In this document: one piece after another, positions 1 to 7,532 of the stretch | How positions within the stretch are numbered: position 1 is the first letter of the stretch | Layout: each line of letters opens with the position of its first letter | Assembly: GCF_037335815.1 (NCBI RefSeq) | Contig: NZ_CP147841.1 | Coordinates: forward strand, 1,116,001-1,180,000 | DNA length: 64,000 bases | From: Salinirubellus litoreus | Lineage (GTDB): Archaea > Halobacteriota > Halobacteria > Halobacteriales > Haloarculaceae | Direction of reading: 5' to 3' | Position numbers and translations under genes: made by a program | The notes under the pieces: generated by a model | The model's input: only the letters and a program-made list of their open reading frames with translations | Database searches by the model: none | Told to the model about the DNA's origin: nothing

Positions 1-57
1 GTGCTGTGGATCGCGGGAACCGGCCCACTTTTCCCTGCAAGCGTCGAATCGACGGGT

Positions 58-450
58 ATGAGCGAGAGCGAGCGAGGGGACACGACCGACGGCGGGTTCG
101 ACCCCGAGCGGTTCGAGGAGGAGAAGTACCGCGAGTACTTCACGACGCTCCAGCAGGCCTACAAGTCCGCGTTCGACCGGATGAACGACCGCTACGACTC
201 GACGCTCGTCCACGCGGTCGACCAGCGCGTGCTCGCCGAGTCCGAGCCGTTCTACGAGGACGGCGGGTTCCGGATCGACGTTCCCGAGGAGCCCTCGCCG
301 GCCGAGCGCGTCGAGGCCGCCGGCGTCGTCGTCGACGACTCGCGGCTCGCGGAGGTGCTCGAACGCTACCGCGAGGTGCTCGACGAGGAACTCCGTGCAA
401 GGTTCGGGCTCTCCGAGGGCGGGTCGGACGCGACCGAGGAGAACACCTAA
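58..450 (+). CDS. Haloarchaeal conserved protein (DUF5783-like)
   Basis: A 130-residue, strongly acidic soluble protein without membrane segments, cysteines or recognisable catalytic motif. I read it as one of the small haloarchaeal conserved families (DUF5783 type); function unknown. The frame is open to the window edge through a GTG at 1, but the ATG at 58 is preferred because the charged, haloarchaeal-type composition begins there. The NifU-domain gene follows 25 bp downstream on the same strand, so the two may be cotranscribed. Confidence 0.7.
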   Translation: MSESERGDTTDGGFDPERFEEEKYREYFTTLQQAYKSAFDRMNDRYDSTLVHAVDQRVLAESEPFYEDGGFRIDVPEEPSPAERVEAAGVVVDDSRLAEVLERYREVLDEELRARFGLSEGGSDATEENT

Positions 451-475
451 ACACCCTCGCGCCCAAGCCCTCCCC

Positions 476-835
476 ATGAGCACCGAGACCCAGAGCGAGG
501 ACGACGACCTGCGCGAGCGCATCAGCAACTTCCTCCGCCGGAACTTCCCGCAGATCCAGATGCACGGCGGGAGCGCGGCCATCCAGAACATCGACCGCGA
601 GGAGGGGTCGGTGACGGTGATGCTCGGCGGCGCTTGCTCGGGGTGTGGCATCTCCCCGATGACCATCCAGGCGATCAAGAGCCGCATGGTCCAGGAGATC
701 CCCGAGATCGAGGTCGTCCACGCCGATACCGGCATGGGCGGCAACGAGGGGATGGCCGGCGGCAGCACGAGCCCCTCGTTCCCGGGCGAAGGCAGCGCCC
801 CCGACGACGACGAGGGCCCGCAGGCTCCCTTCTGA
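476..835 (+). CDS. NifU C-terminal domain (Nfu-type) Fe-S scaffold protein
   Basis: A 119-residue protein. Residues about 12-85 form a NifU C-terminal (Nfu) domain with the CxxC pair at Cys54 and Cys57 inside GACSGC, the residues that hold a bridging 4Fe-4S cluster in this family. The last 35 residues are a Gly/Ser/Asp-rich tail. The known role of the family is to carry and deliver Fe-S clusters to apoproteins in the cytoplasm. ATG 476 is chosen because the longer frame from 395 runs through the end of the upstream gene. Confidence 0.9.
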   Translation: MSTETQSEDDDLRERISNFLRRNFPQIQMHGGSAAIQNIDREEGSVTVMLGGACSGCGISPMTIQAIKSRMVQEIPEIEVVHADTGMGGNEGMAGGSTSPSFPGEGSAPDDDEGPQAPF

Positions 836-885
836 GGTCACTCGACGCTCTCGCTTTTTCGTGTGTTCGATGGAGGAGTGACGAC

Positions 886-1338
886 TATCGGGTGGGACTG
901 AAAGGGGCCGCGTTCTCGACGGTGAGCCGAACGGAGTGAGGCGAACTTCGATGAACGAGCGGAGCGAGTTCATCGGCGAAGTACGGTACCGCAAGCACCG
1001 CAGCGAGCGGAGCGAGTGAGGAGCGCAGCGTGTACCGCACGAGTCGAGAACGCGGGGGCTTTCGAGCTGTTCCTCTCGCTGTCGGTGATGAGACAACCGG
1101 AAACAACTCGAAAGCCCCCGGTCGATACGCTCCCGCGGCTCGCTGTGCGCGCTCCCTTCGGTCGCGTGCTTGCGTCGTCCCGAGAACCGCAATGCGGTTC
1201 TCGTGGGCTGTCCCCAGAACGGCTCCGCCGTTCTGGTGTGCATGCGAGACGCTGCGCGTCTCGCATACTGCACGAGAGCGAGCTCTCGTGAACGCCGGGG
1301 TTCGCGTATCGACCGGCCCCTTTCAGTCCCACCCGATA
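886..1338 (+). repeat. Structured intergenic repeat, copy A, with 25-bp terminal inverted repeats
   Basis: Gene-free interval bounded by a perfect 25-bp inverted repeat (886-910 and 1314-1338) containing GGTGGGACTGAAAGGGGCC. Inside are a 13-bp long-range stem (908-920 with 1043-1055), two hairpins within it (around 946-981 and 981-1040), a 13-bp stem extended by four further pairs (1054-1066 with 1107-1119), and four small hairpins at 1181-1290. No coding frame with haloarchaeal composition is present. The first half has a homologous copy at 43031-43270 on the opposite strand. Confidence 0.85.
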
Positions 1339-1354
1339 CCCTGAGACCGCCCCA

Positions 1355-2374
1355 CTACGCCCGACCCACCACCAGCAGCGCGGCCACGCCCCCGACGACG
1401 AGCGCGAACCAGTAGGAGGCGATCCGGTAGACCAACGCGAGCGCGAACGCCGTCGCCGCCCCGACGGGGGTGAGCGCGACGAGCAGCGCGACCAGCGCCA
1501 CCTCGACCCCGCCGAGACCCCCGGGCGAGGGGACGAGCCCCGCGAGCGTCGAGGCGGGGACGATGAACAGCACGAGCAGCGGGTCGACGGGGACGCCGAG
1601 CGCTCGCCCGGCGAAGAAGAGCGGGAGCGCGAAGAAGGTCCATCCGGCGTAGGCGAACAGCGTGGCCTCGGCGAGTGCCCGGGGGTTGGTGGCGATGCGA
1701 CCGAACGCGGCGTAGAGGTTCTCCATCCGCCGTCTGACCCCTTCGACGCTCATCCGGTCGGTGCGTCGGGCGACCGGGCCGACCAGCCGGACGATGCCCC
1801 GCTGGACGCGTTCCCGGAACCACCAGCCCCCGGCGGCGATGGCGGGCACCCCGACGGCCATCCCGAGGAGGCCGAACGCGAGGGGTCGGACGCCCGTCGG
1901 GAGTTCGGCCCCCAGCAGGAGAAAGGAGAGGCCGGCGGCCGCGAACGTGAAGAACGGGAGGAGGTTGAGGAGGTCCGCCGTGACGACCGACGCGAGCGAC
2001 TCCTCGTAGGGGGCGTCGGTGTCGCGTGCGAGGACGTACGCGATGAACGGCTCGCCGCCGGCCTGCCCCAGCGGGGTGACGTAGTTGGCGAACGTGGCCG
2101 CGAAGTAGGTGACGACCAGCCGGCGGTAGGGCACCTGAATACCGACCTGCCGGAGGACGACCTGCCAGGCGCGACCCCAGAGCGCGAGACACAGGAGCGT
2201 CGAGAGACAGCCGACGGCGATCCACCGCAGTTCCGCGTCGGCCAGCGCCCGCGCGACGCGCTCGGTGCCGAGGCCCACCGCGACGAGATAGAGCAGGACG
2301 ACGGCCACGACGAACCCGACGGCCGTCTTGGCGACGGTCTCGCGGTCGGCGAAGTCGAACGTCTCCCACCGCAC
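1355..2374 (-). CDS. Flippase-like (UPF0104/LPG synthetase TM family) membrane protein
   Basis: A 339-residue integral membrane protein with about eight hydrophobic segments and the conserved family block around residues 95-130 (TPLGQAGGEP), typical of the UPF0104/lysylphosphatidylglycerol-synthase transmembrane family that also forms the C-terminal half of archaeal AglD. Members are thought to move or modify polyprenyl- or lipid-linked substrates. It starts 3 bp after the stop of the phosphatase-superfamily gene and is surely cotranscribed with it. That pairing suggests envelope polymer or lipid modification, which is inference. Confidence 0.8.
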   Translation of the reverse strand: MRWETFDFADRETVAKTAVGFVVAVVLLYLVAVGLGTERVARALADAELRWIAVGCLSTLLCLALWGRAWQVVLRQVGIQVPYRRLVVTYFAATFANYVTPLGQAGGEPFIAYVLARDTDAPYEESLASVVTADLLNLLPFFTFAAAGLSFLLLGAELPTGVRPLAFGLLGMAVGVPAIAAGGWWFRERVQRGIVRLVGPVARRTDRMSVEGVRRRMENLYAAFGRIATNPRALAEATLFAYAGWTFFALPLFFAGRALGVPVDPLLVLFIVPASTLAGLVPSPGGLGGVEVALVALLVALTPVGAATAFALALVYRIASYWFALVVGGVAALLVVGRA

Positions 2375-2377
2375 GGT

Positions 2378-3862
2378 TCACTCCATGTAGCCGAGGTCCT
2401 GCAGGCGCTGTCTGGCGTCGTCGCTCATGTCCCCGAGGACGTCGCCGTCGCCGCCCGCGTCGTCCCACTCCTCGCCGACCCGCGACTCGAATCCCGCGAG
2501 CGCCGACGCCACCTCCGCGACGGCCTCGTCGTCCTCGGGCGAGACGGGGGTCGTCTCCCCCGGGTCCGAGTCGAGCCGGTAGGCCTCGTCGGCGATGCGC
2601 TCGTTGCGGATGAACTTCGCGTCAGGTCGGCGTGCGGCGCGCATCCGGGAGTAGAACCGGGAGTCCCGTTCCAGGCCGATACCCGCCGCGGTCGCCTTCG
2701 ATTCGAGCTGTTTCAGCTCGACGATCGGGCGGTGGTACTCGACGAAGGCGAACTCGCCGTCGTCGAAGCCACGATGCTCCCCCGTCGGCGCTCGGAGGGA
2801 ACGTTTCGGGTCGAGTGCCTCCCCGAGCCCCTCCACGCCGGCGACGTCGAGGACCGTGTGGTAGAGGTCGAGCAGTTCGACCTGTCCCTCGTCGCGGCCG
2901 GGTTCGAGGTCGGGGTCCTTGACCATGAGCGGGACGTTCACGAGCGGGTCGTAGATGCAGAACTCGTGGCCGTAGAGGCCGTGCTCGCCGTGGAGTTCGC
3001 CGTGGTCCGCACAGACGATCACCGTCGTGTCCTCCCAGCGGTCGTGCTCGCGCATCCAGTCGAACAGCCGCCCGAGTTCGGCGTCGATGTGGCGTATCTC
3101 GGCGTCGTAGAGCCCGCGGATGTCCCGCCACTCCGCCTCGTCGATGTCGCGCGCGCCGGAGTTGTACTCCTTCGAGTTCTGGCAGACCTCGGCGGGGTCC
3201 GCGCCGGGAGCGAACTCCCGGGCGTACTCCCCGGGCGGGTAGTACGGCAGGTGGGCGTCCATCAGGTTGATGAACGCGAAGAACTCCTCGTTGTCGTCCA
3301 TGAAATCGATGGTCCGGTCGACGACCTCGGGGGTCTTCGAGTCGGCCCCCTCGCCGCCCGCGAAGTGCTCGTGGAGGGTGTTGCCGAGTTCCACCAGTCG
3401 ATTGGCGACCGCACGGAGCCGGTCGTTGTCGTTGATACGCTGCCAGGCGTCCGCGAGCGCCCCCGAGAGGAGGTCGCCCGGCATCACCTCGAAGAAGTTG
3501 TCCTGGTCGTCGAACCCTGCGGTCAGGCGGGTGTAGGGGGTGATCCAGGCGTTCGAGGAGTAACAGGCCGTCGGGTAGCCCGCCGCCGAGAGCGATTCGG
3601 CGAGCGTCGACACCTCGTCGGGGAGGTAGGGGTCCTCCTGGGTCGCCCCGTGCTCGGAGGGGTAGAGCCCGGTGAACATCGAGGCGTGGACCGGGAGCGT
3701 CCAGGGGGCGGGGGCGACCGCCTGTTCGTACACCCGGGCCTCCTCGGCGAACCGGTCGAGGCCGGGCGTGGTGGGCCGGTCGTACCCGTACGGCGTCAGG
3801 CGGTCCTTGCGGACCGTGTCCATGACGACGAAGAGGACGTTCCGGCCCGACGTCTCGCTCAT
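2378..3862 (-). CDS. Sulfatase/alkaline-phosphatase superfamily hydrolase
   Basis: A 494-residue enzyme of the sulfatase clan. The N-terminal metal-binding aspartates are in VVMDTVRKDRL (residues about 12-22), the nucleophile region reads APWTLPVHAS, and the C-terminal metal site is in VCADHGELHGEHG. The position that is Cys or Ser in formylglycine sulfatases is Thr here, as in LtaS-type phosphotransferases, so a phosphodiester or phosphoglycerol substrate is as likely as a sulfate ester. There is no signal peptide, so it is probably cytoplasmic. It is first gene of an operon with the flippase-like protein. Confidence 0.85.
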   Translation of the reverse strand: MSETSGRNVLFVVMDTVRKDRLTPYGYDRPTTPGLDRFAEEARVYEQAVAPAPWTLPVHASMFTGLYPSEHGATQEDPYLPDEVSTLAESLSAAGYPTACYSSNAWITPYTRLTAGFDDQDNFFEVMPGDLLSGALADAWQRINDNDRLRAVANRLVELGNTLHEHFAGGEGADSKTPEVVDRTIDFMDDNEEFFAFINLMDAHLPYYPPGEYAREFAPGADPAEVCQNSKEYNSGARDIDEAEWRDIRGLYDAEIRHIDAELGRLFDWMREHDRWEDTTVIVCADHGELHGEHGLYGHEFCIYDPLVNVPLMVKDPDLEPGRDEGQVELLDLYHTVLDVAGVEGLGEALDPKRSLRAPTGEHRGFDDGEFAFVEYHRPIVELKQLESKATAAGIGLERDSRFYSRMRAARRPDAKFIRNERIADEAYRLDSDPGETTPVSPEDDEAVAEVASALAGFESRVGEEWDDAGGDGDVLGDMSDDARQRLQDLGYME

Positions 3863-3973
3863 GTTCTCGACTGTGGGTCGCCGGCTAATGAAGTCCGTGG
3901 AAACCAGCCGACACCCGTCGGTCGCGACGAGAACGTCTCTCCGATGATATCGCCCCGCGACGGGACGGCCCGG

Positions 3974-4285
3974 TCAGTCCTGCTGCCAGTAGTAGAGCTC
4001 CTCCTTCGGAGCGCCGCAGCTGGGACACTCCTCGGGGAGACCGGCCGCCTCCAGTCGACCGAGCTCCCCGCAGTCCCAGCACCGCCAGTGGAGCTCCTTG
4101 GTCCCGGTCCTGCTGCCGGCCTCGTGCTCCATCGACAGCGCCACGACGCCCGCCGCGGTGCTGACGTAGAACCCGTGTTCGTCGAGCCCGCGGACGTGTC
4201 CGAGTTCCGTCCCGTCCGCGTCGTAGACGGTCTCGCCGAACGTGATACGCCGGCCGTCCGTGGCCCGCTGCTCGTGCTCGCTCAT
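3974..4285 (-). CDS. Zinc-ribbon protein (DUF7130-like, rubredoxin-like)
   Basis: A 103-residue protein with an N-terminal beta-rich region that looks PRC-barrel-like (GETVYDADGTELGHVRGL) and a C-terminal zinc ribbon with CxxC at Cys69/Cys72 and Cys87/Cys90. The spacing suits a rubredoxin-like or zinc-ribbon fold. Function unknown; metal may be zinc or iron. The ATG at 4285 lies about 25 bp downstream of an AT-rich stretch (TTTATCA on the minus strand), consistent with a short-leader transcript. Confidence 0.75.
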   Translation of the reverse strand: MSEHEQRATDGRRITFGETVYDADGTELGHVRGLDEHGFYVSTAAGVVALSMEHEAGSRTGTKELHWRCWDCGELGRLEAAGLPEECPSCGAPKEELYYWQQD

Positions 4286-4415
4286 ACACGATTGTATATC
4301 ACCGAAAATGATAAAGGTTATCCGGGGTAGACGGTGCCGGACGCGTCGGGCGGGGGCCGTCGGATACCCCGATTCCCGCCCCGATCCGCCGGTCCCACAC
4401 CCCTGCGGCCCGCAG

Positions 4416-4422
4416 GTTTATG
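4416..4422 (+). promoter_or_regulatory. TATA-like box (GTTTATG)
   Basis: GTTTATG centred 28 bp before the ATG at 4447, the spacing expected for a leaderless haloarchaeal transcript. Similar boxes precede the genes at 6059, 9777 and 14809. Confidence 0.5.
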
Positions 4423-4446
4423 CGTGGCCGCGACCCAGCCGGGGAC

Positions 4447-4659
4447 ATGTCGAACCTCGTCGCTCTCCCCCTCCAGCTCGAGGCGCTGGGGTCGCTCCCG
4501 GGCATCCTGACGACGCTCCTCGTCGTCGCGGTCGTCATCCTCGTCGCCCGCGTCGTGCTCTCGGTCGCGTGGCGCATCGTCGTCGTCGCGGCGGTGATCG
4601 CCGCGATCCTCTGGGTGCTCGGGCTGCTCGGGCCCCTCTCCTCGATCCTCCCGGTGTGA
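4447..4659 (+). CDS. Small two-TM membrane protein
   Basis: A 70-residue protein with two hydrophobic helices (roughly residues 17-38 and 42-62) joined by a short basic turn, ending in SSILPV. No family recognised. ATG 4447 is preferred over the in-frame ATG at 4420 because the latter overlaps the TATA-like box. It is followed 51 bp later by phoU on the same strand. Confidence 0.6.
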   Translation: MSNLVALPLQLEALGSLPGILTTLLVVAVVILVARVVLSVAWRIVVVAAVIAAILWVLGLLGPLSSILPV

Positions 4660-4676
4660 GCCGACGGTCCGCAAGC

Positions 4677-4693
4677 TACATAGTGGTACATAG
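4677..4693 (+). promoter_or_regulatory. Direct repeat TACATAG x2 in the phoU promoter
   Basis: Two exact TACATAG copies (4677-4683 and 4687-4693) spaced 10 bp, one helical turn, 17 bp before the phoU start codon. The period puts both on the same DNA face, as for a dimeric or tandem regulator. Proposed operator; no regulator identified. Confidence 0.35.
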
Positions 4694-4710
4694 CAGAAAA
4701 ATAGCGCATC

Positions 4711-5391
4711 ATGGCACGACAGTCCTACCAGGACGCGCTCGACCAGCTCCGCGAGGACGTGCTGTTCATGGGCGAGGTCGTCCTCGAACGGGTCCGGGCG
4801 GGGCTGGACGCCCTCGCTCGAAAGGACGAGGCGCTCGCCCGCGAGGTCATCGAGGGTGACGACGAGATAAACGAGATGTACCTGGACCTCGAGAGCGACT
4901 GTATCGACCTGTTCGCCCTCCAGCAGCCGGTCGCCGGCGACCTCCGGTTCATCGCCGCGTCGTTCAAGATCATCACGGACCTCGAACGGGTGGCCGACCT
5001 CGCGACCAACCTCGGGGGGTACGCCATCGAGGCCCAGCGCGACCTCTACCCCGACGTCGACGTCCAGTCGATCGGGGACGCCGTCGTGGAGATGGTCGAG
5101 TCGGCGATGGGTGCCTACGCGGAGAACGACGTGTCGGTCTGCCGTGCCGTCGACGAGCGTGACGACGAGATCGACGCCATGTGCGAGCGCGCGTCCAGCA
5201 CGGTCGTCCGCGAACTCATCGAGACGGAGCTCGACCCCGGGAACGAGGACCGCGACGTCGAGTCGATCATGACCGACGTCTCGCGGCTGCTGCTCACCGT
5301 CCGCGACCTCGAACGGGTGGGCGATCACGCCGTCAACATCGCCGCCCGGACGCTCTACATGGTCGAGAACGACGACTCGCTGCTCTACTGA
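4711..5391 (+). CDS. phoU: Phosphate signalling complex protein PhoU
   Basis: A 226-residue all-helical protein with two PhoU three-helix repeats (about 7-95 and 115-220), each with the acidic metal-binding signature: E/DxxxD in the DDEINEMY region near residue 50 and in DDEIDAMC near 150, and LxxxRDLERVGDHA in the second repeat. PhoU proteins couple phosphate availability to Pst transporter and signalling activity at the membrane. No pst genes are adjacent in the window. Paired TACATAG sites lie immediately upstream. Confidence 0.92.
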   Translation: MARQSYQDALDQLREDVLFMGEVVLERVRAGLDALARKDEALAREVIEGDDEINEMYLDLESDCIDLFALQQPVAGDLRFIAASFKIITDLERVADLATNLGGYAIEAQRDLYPDVDVQSIGDAVVEMVESAMGAYAENDVSVCRAVDERDDEIDAMCERASSTVVRELIETELDPGNEDRDVESIMTDVSRLLLTVRDLERVGDHAVNIAARTLYMVENDDSLLY

Positions 5392-5474
5392 GCACCCTAT
5401 CGCCGATCGCTGACCCGCCTCGCCTTCCGCCCCGAGACCGCAACCCGCTTGTCCGGCCTCGACCCACAGCCGGT

Positions 5475-5963
5475 ATGCACGTCATCCGCGTCCTCCGGGG
5501 CCGGGGCACCGGGCCGACGGCGCTCGCCTCCTACGACGCGGCGCTCGCCTCGGTGAACGTCCACGACTACAACCTCGTCCGTGTCTCCTCGGTCGTCCCC
5601 GCTGGGGTCCGCGTGGAGGCGGTCGAGGAGGCCCCCGACCTCGGTCCGGCGGGGAACCGACTGACCGTCGTCGAGGCGCGCTCGACGCTCGCACCCGGGT
5701 CGTCCGGGTCGGCCCGGGCCGCCATCGGCTGGGCGCTCCCCCGTGATGGCCCGGGCGTCGTCTACGAGGGGAGCGGCAGGGAACCCGAAGCTGTTCGGCG
5801 GGAGGTCCGCGAGGGGCTCGACGCGGCGCGGGACCTCCGGAGCGACCGGGACTGGGACGCCGGCGAGACCGGGCTCGAACTCTCGAGCGCCGGGGCCGAC
5901 CCCGATCGGCACGTCACCGCCCTCGTCCTCGCGGCCTTCGGCGAGAGCGAGCCCATCGACTGA
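5475..5963 (+). CDS. pdaD: Pyruvoyl-dependent arginine decarboxylase
   Basis: A 162-residue proenzyme. The signature YNLVRVSSVVP places the self-cleavage site between Ser38 and Ser39, with Ser39 becoming the pyruvoyl cofactor of the alpha chain. The enzyme converts arginine to agmatine plus CO2. In archaea agmatine feeds polyamine synthesis and is needed for the agmatidine wobble base of tRNA-Ile. The C-terminal Ala/Glu-rich part matches the family core. ATG 5475 directly precedes the HVIRVLRG strand, so the longer upstream frame, which overlaps phoU, is rejected. Confidence 0.92.
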   Translation: MHVIRVLRGRGTGPTALASYDAALASVNVHDYNLVRVSSVVPAGVRVEAVEEAPDLGPAGNRLTVVEARSTLAPGSSGSARAAIGWALPRDGPGVVYEGSGREPEAVRREVREGLDAARDLRSDRDWDAGETGLELSSAGADPDRHVTALVLAAFGESEPID

Positions 5964-6021
5964 CCGTCGGTCCCGCCGCCGCGTCGTCCGGATCGCGGTA
6001 GAGCGGTCGGTCGTCCGACGG

Positions 6022-6028
6022 GTTTATG
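6022..6028 (+). promoter_or_regulatory. TATA-like box (GTTTATG)
   Basis: GTTTATG about 34 bp before the ATG at 6059; probable promoter with a leader of a few bases. Confidence 0.45.
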
Positions 6029-6058
6029 CGGCGGCCCGCGCAACCTCGGGGGAGTCGA

Positions 6059-6385
6059 ATGCACGGAAACACGCCCCACGCGGGCCCCGAAAACGGACCG
6101 ACGGAGCTGGAGCCGGAGGAGCGCCGAGCGCTACGGAGCGACCTCGCCGCGGTGACCAGCGAGGCACGCGCCCTCCTGCCCGACGGCTACCTGATCGGCA
6201 GCGAGATCGTCGACGGGACAGACGGTCCCGCCGGCACCGTCGCGGTACGGCCGCCCGCCGGCGCGGTCGTCAGCGTCGACCTCTCGGGGGAGGCGACGAC
6301 CGCGGAACTCGCACGCTATCTGGTGGCGGCCGCGGCGCTCGAGACCAAACGGAACAGCGGTGCGGGCGACCTGCCGGCCCGGTAG
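6059..6385 (+). CDS. Haloarchaeal conserved protein (DUF5811-like)
   Basis: A 108-residue acidic protein with an alternating hydrophobic beta pattern in the middle (GTVAVRPPAGAVVSVDL) and an Ala-rich helix after it. No catalytic motif is visible. It resembles the DUF5811-type haloarchaeal family; function unknown. It converges with the small membrane gene at 6390 with only 4 bp between the stop codons. Confidence 0.65.
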   Translation: MHGNTPHAGPENGPTELEPEERRALRSDLAAVTSEARALLPDGYLIGSEIVDGTDGPAGTVAVRPPAGAVVSVDLSGEATTAELARYLVAAAALETKRNSGAGDLPAR

Positions 6386-6389
6386 GAGG

Positions 6390-6569
6390 CTACGGTGGGA
6401 AGAGGAACATCGCCATCCCCACCAGCCCAAGCGCGACGACCCCACCGACGGCGAACGAGAGGAGGAACGGAATCGAGGAGTAGAGCCCCACGAGCGCCCC
6501 GCCGGCGACCGGTGCGGGGATGCCCGCGAGCAGGAGGTCGTACCCCTCGCCGCCTGTCTCGGTCTCCAT
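6390..6569 (-). CDS. 59-aa membrane microprotein
   Basis: Read directly from the minus strand: METETGGEGYDLLLAG... ending MFLFPP, then TAG. It has an acidic N-terminus and two hydrophobic segments (about residues 11-30 and 33-57) rich in Gly, Ala and Leu. The start at 6569 is followed by sequence with strong third-position GC bias, and no longer frame competes. Small haloarchaeal membrane proteins of this sort are common and mostly uncharacterised. Confidence 0.7.
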   Translation of the reverse strand: METETGGEGYDLLLAGIPAPVAGGALVGLYSSIPFLLSFAVGGVVALGLVGMAMFLFPP

Positions 6570-6735
6570 ACACGATCCACACGGCGCCAGCTAATTAAAT
6601 GTTATTAGAGGACGAGCGGCCGCGTTCCCCGACCCCGGTTCGGTGTCTCGCGCCAGCGGGTGAAACCTCCCTGGCGATGCCTCACCGAACCGGGAGCCCC
6701 GAAAGCGTATCCGTAACCCGTCGCTCGAACGCCCC

Positions 6736-7491
6736 ATGAGGGAGAACCGCGACCTCTGGAACGCGTGGAGCGACGCCTTCCAGGGCGCGTGGAACGCCGA
6801 CACGGCGGAGGACGAACTGCCGCCCGCCGGGATCCACCTCGGCCCGGACGCGAACGACTCCGAGACCCGCGAGACGGTCCTCCCCGGCCTCGACGGGCTG
6901 GACGCGGTCGAACTCGGCTGTGGCGGCGGGCAGGGCACCGTCGGTCTCGCCCGCGAGGGTGCCGACGCGGTCGGCGTCGACTTCTCCACCGCACAGCTGG
7001 ATCACGGCCGCCGCCTGCGCGACGTTCACGGCGTCGACGCGGAGTTCGTCGCCGGCGACGTCACCGAACTCCCGCTCGCCGAGAGCGCGTTCGATCTCGC
7101 CTACTGCTCGTGGGTGTTCCAGATGGTCGACGACCTCGACTCGTGTTTCGCGGAGGCCCACCGGGTACTCCGGGAGGGCGGCGCGTTCGTCTTCGCCGTC
7201 CCGCACCCCTTCTACGAGACGTTCGACCCCGAGGCCCGCGAACTCGACCGGAGCTACTTCGACCGGGGGCCCGAGCGCAAGTCCATCGGCGACTACGACC
7301 CCGATCTGCTCGTCTTCCACCATCGGATCGAGGACTACCACCGAGCGCTCGTCGATAGCGGGTTCACGGTCGAGCGACTGCTCGAACCCGGTTCCGCCGA
7401 TCCCGACGACTACGAGGAGCAGTGGAGCCACAAACCGGATCTGATGGCGAAGGTGCCGCCGGCGCTGGTAGTGCGGGCGGTGGCCGAGTAG
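6736..7491 (+). CDS. Class I SAM-dependent methyltransferase
   Basis: A 251-residue Rossmann-fold methyltransferase. Motif I is VELGCGGGQGTV (about residues 57-68), the acidic end of beta-2 is GVDFS, motif II is VAGDVTELPL, and the SWVFQM / LREGG stretch fits post-motif II-III of the Methyltransf_11 group. Substrate cannot be told from sequence. It is monocistronic and converges with infB. Confidence 0.88.
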   Translation: MRENRDLWNAWSDAFQGAWNADTAEDELPPAGIHLGPDANDSETRETVLPGLDGLDAVELGCGGGQGTVGLAREGADAVGVDFSTAQLDHGRRLRDVHGVDAEFVAGDVTELPLAESAFDLAYCSWVFQMVDDLDSCFAEAHRVLREGGAFVFAVPHPFYETFDPEARELDRSYFDRGPERKSIGDYDPDLLVFHHRIEDYHRALVDSGFTVERLLEPGSADPDDYEEQWSHKPDLMAKVPPALVVRAVAE

Positions 7492-7532
7492 CGTTCGATC
7501 GTGGTGGGCGAGGGCTTCGCTCGCCTCTCGCC

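Noticed and set aside
2732..4330. 532-codon plus-strand frame opposite the phosphatase-superfamily gene
   Set aside because: Val/Glu/Leu-rich antisense artefact; the opposite strand has a clear enzyme.
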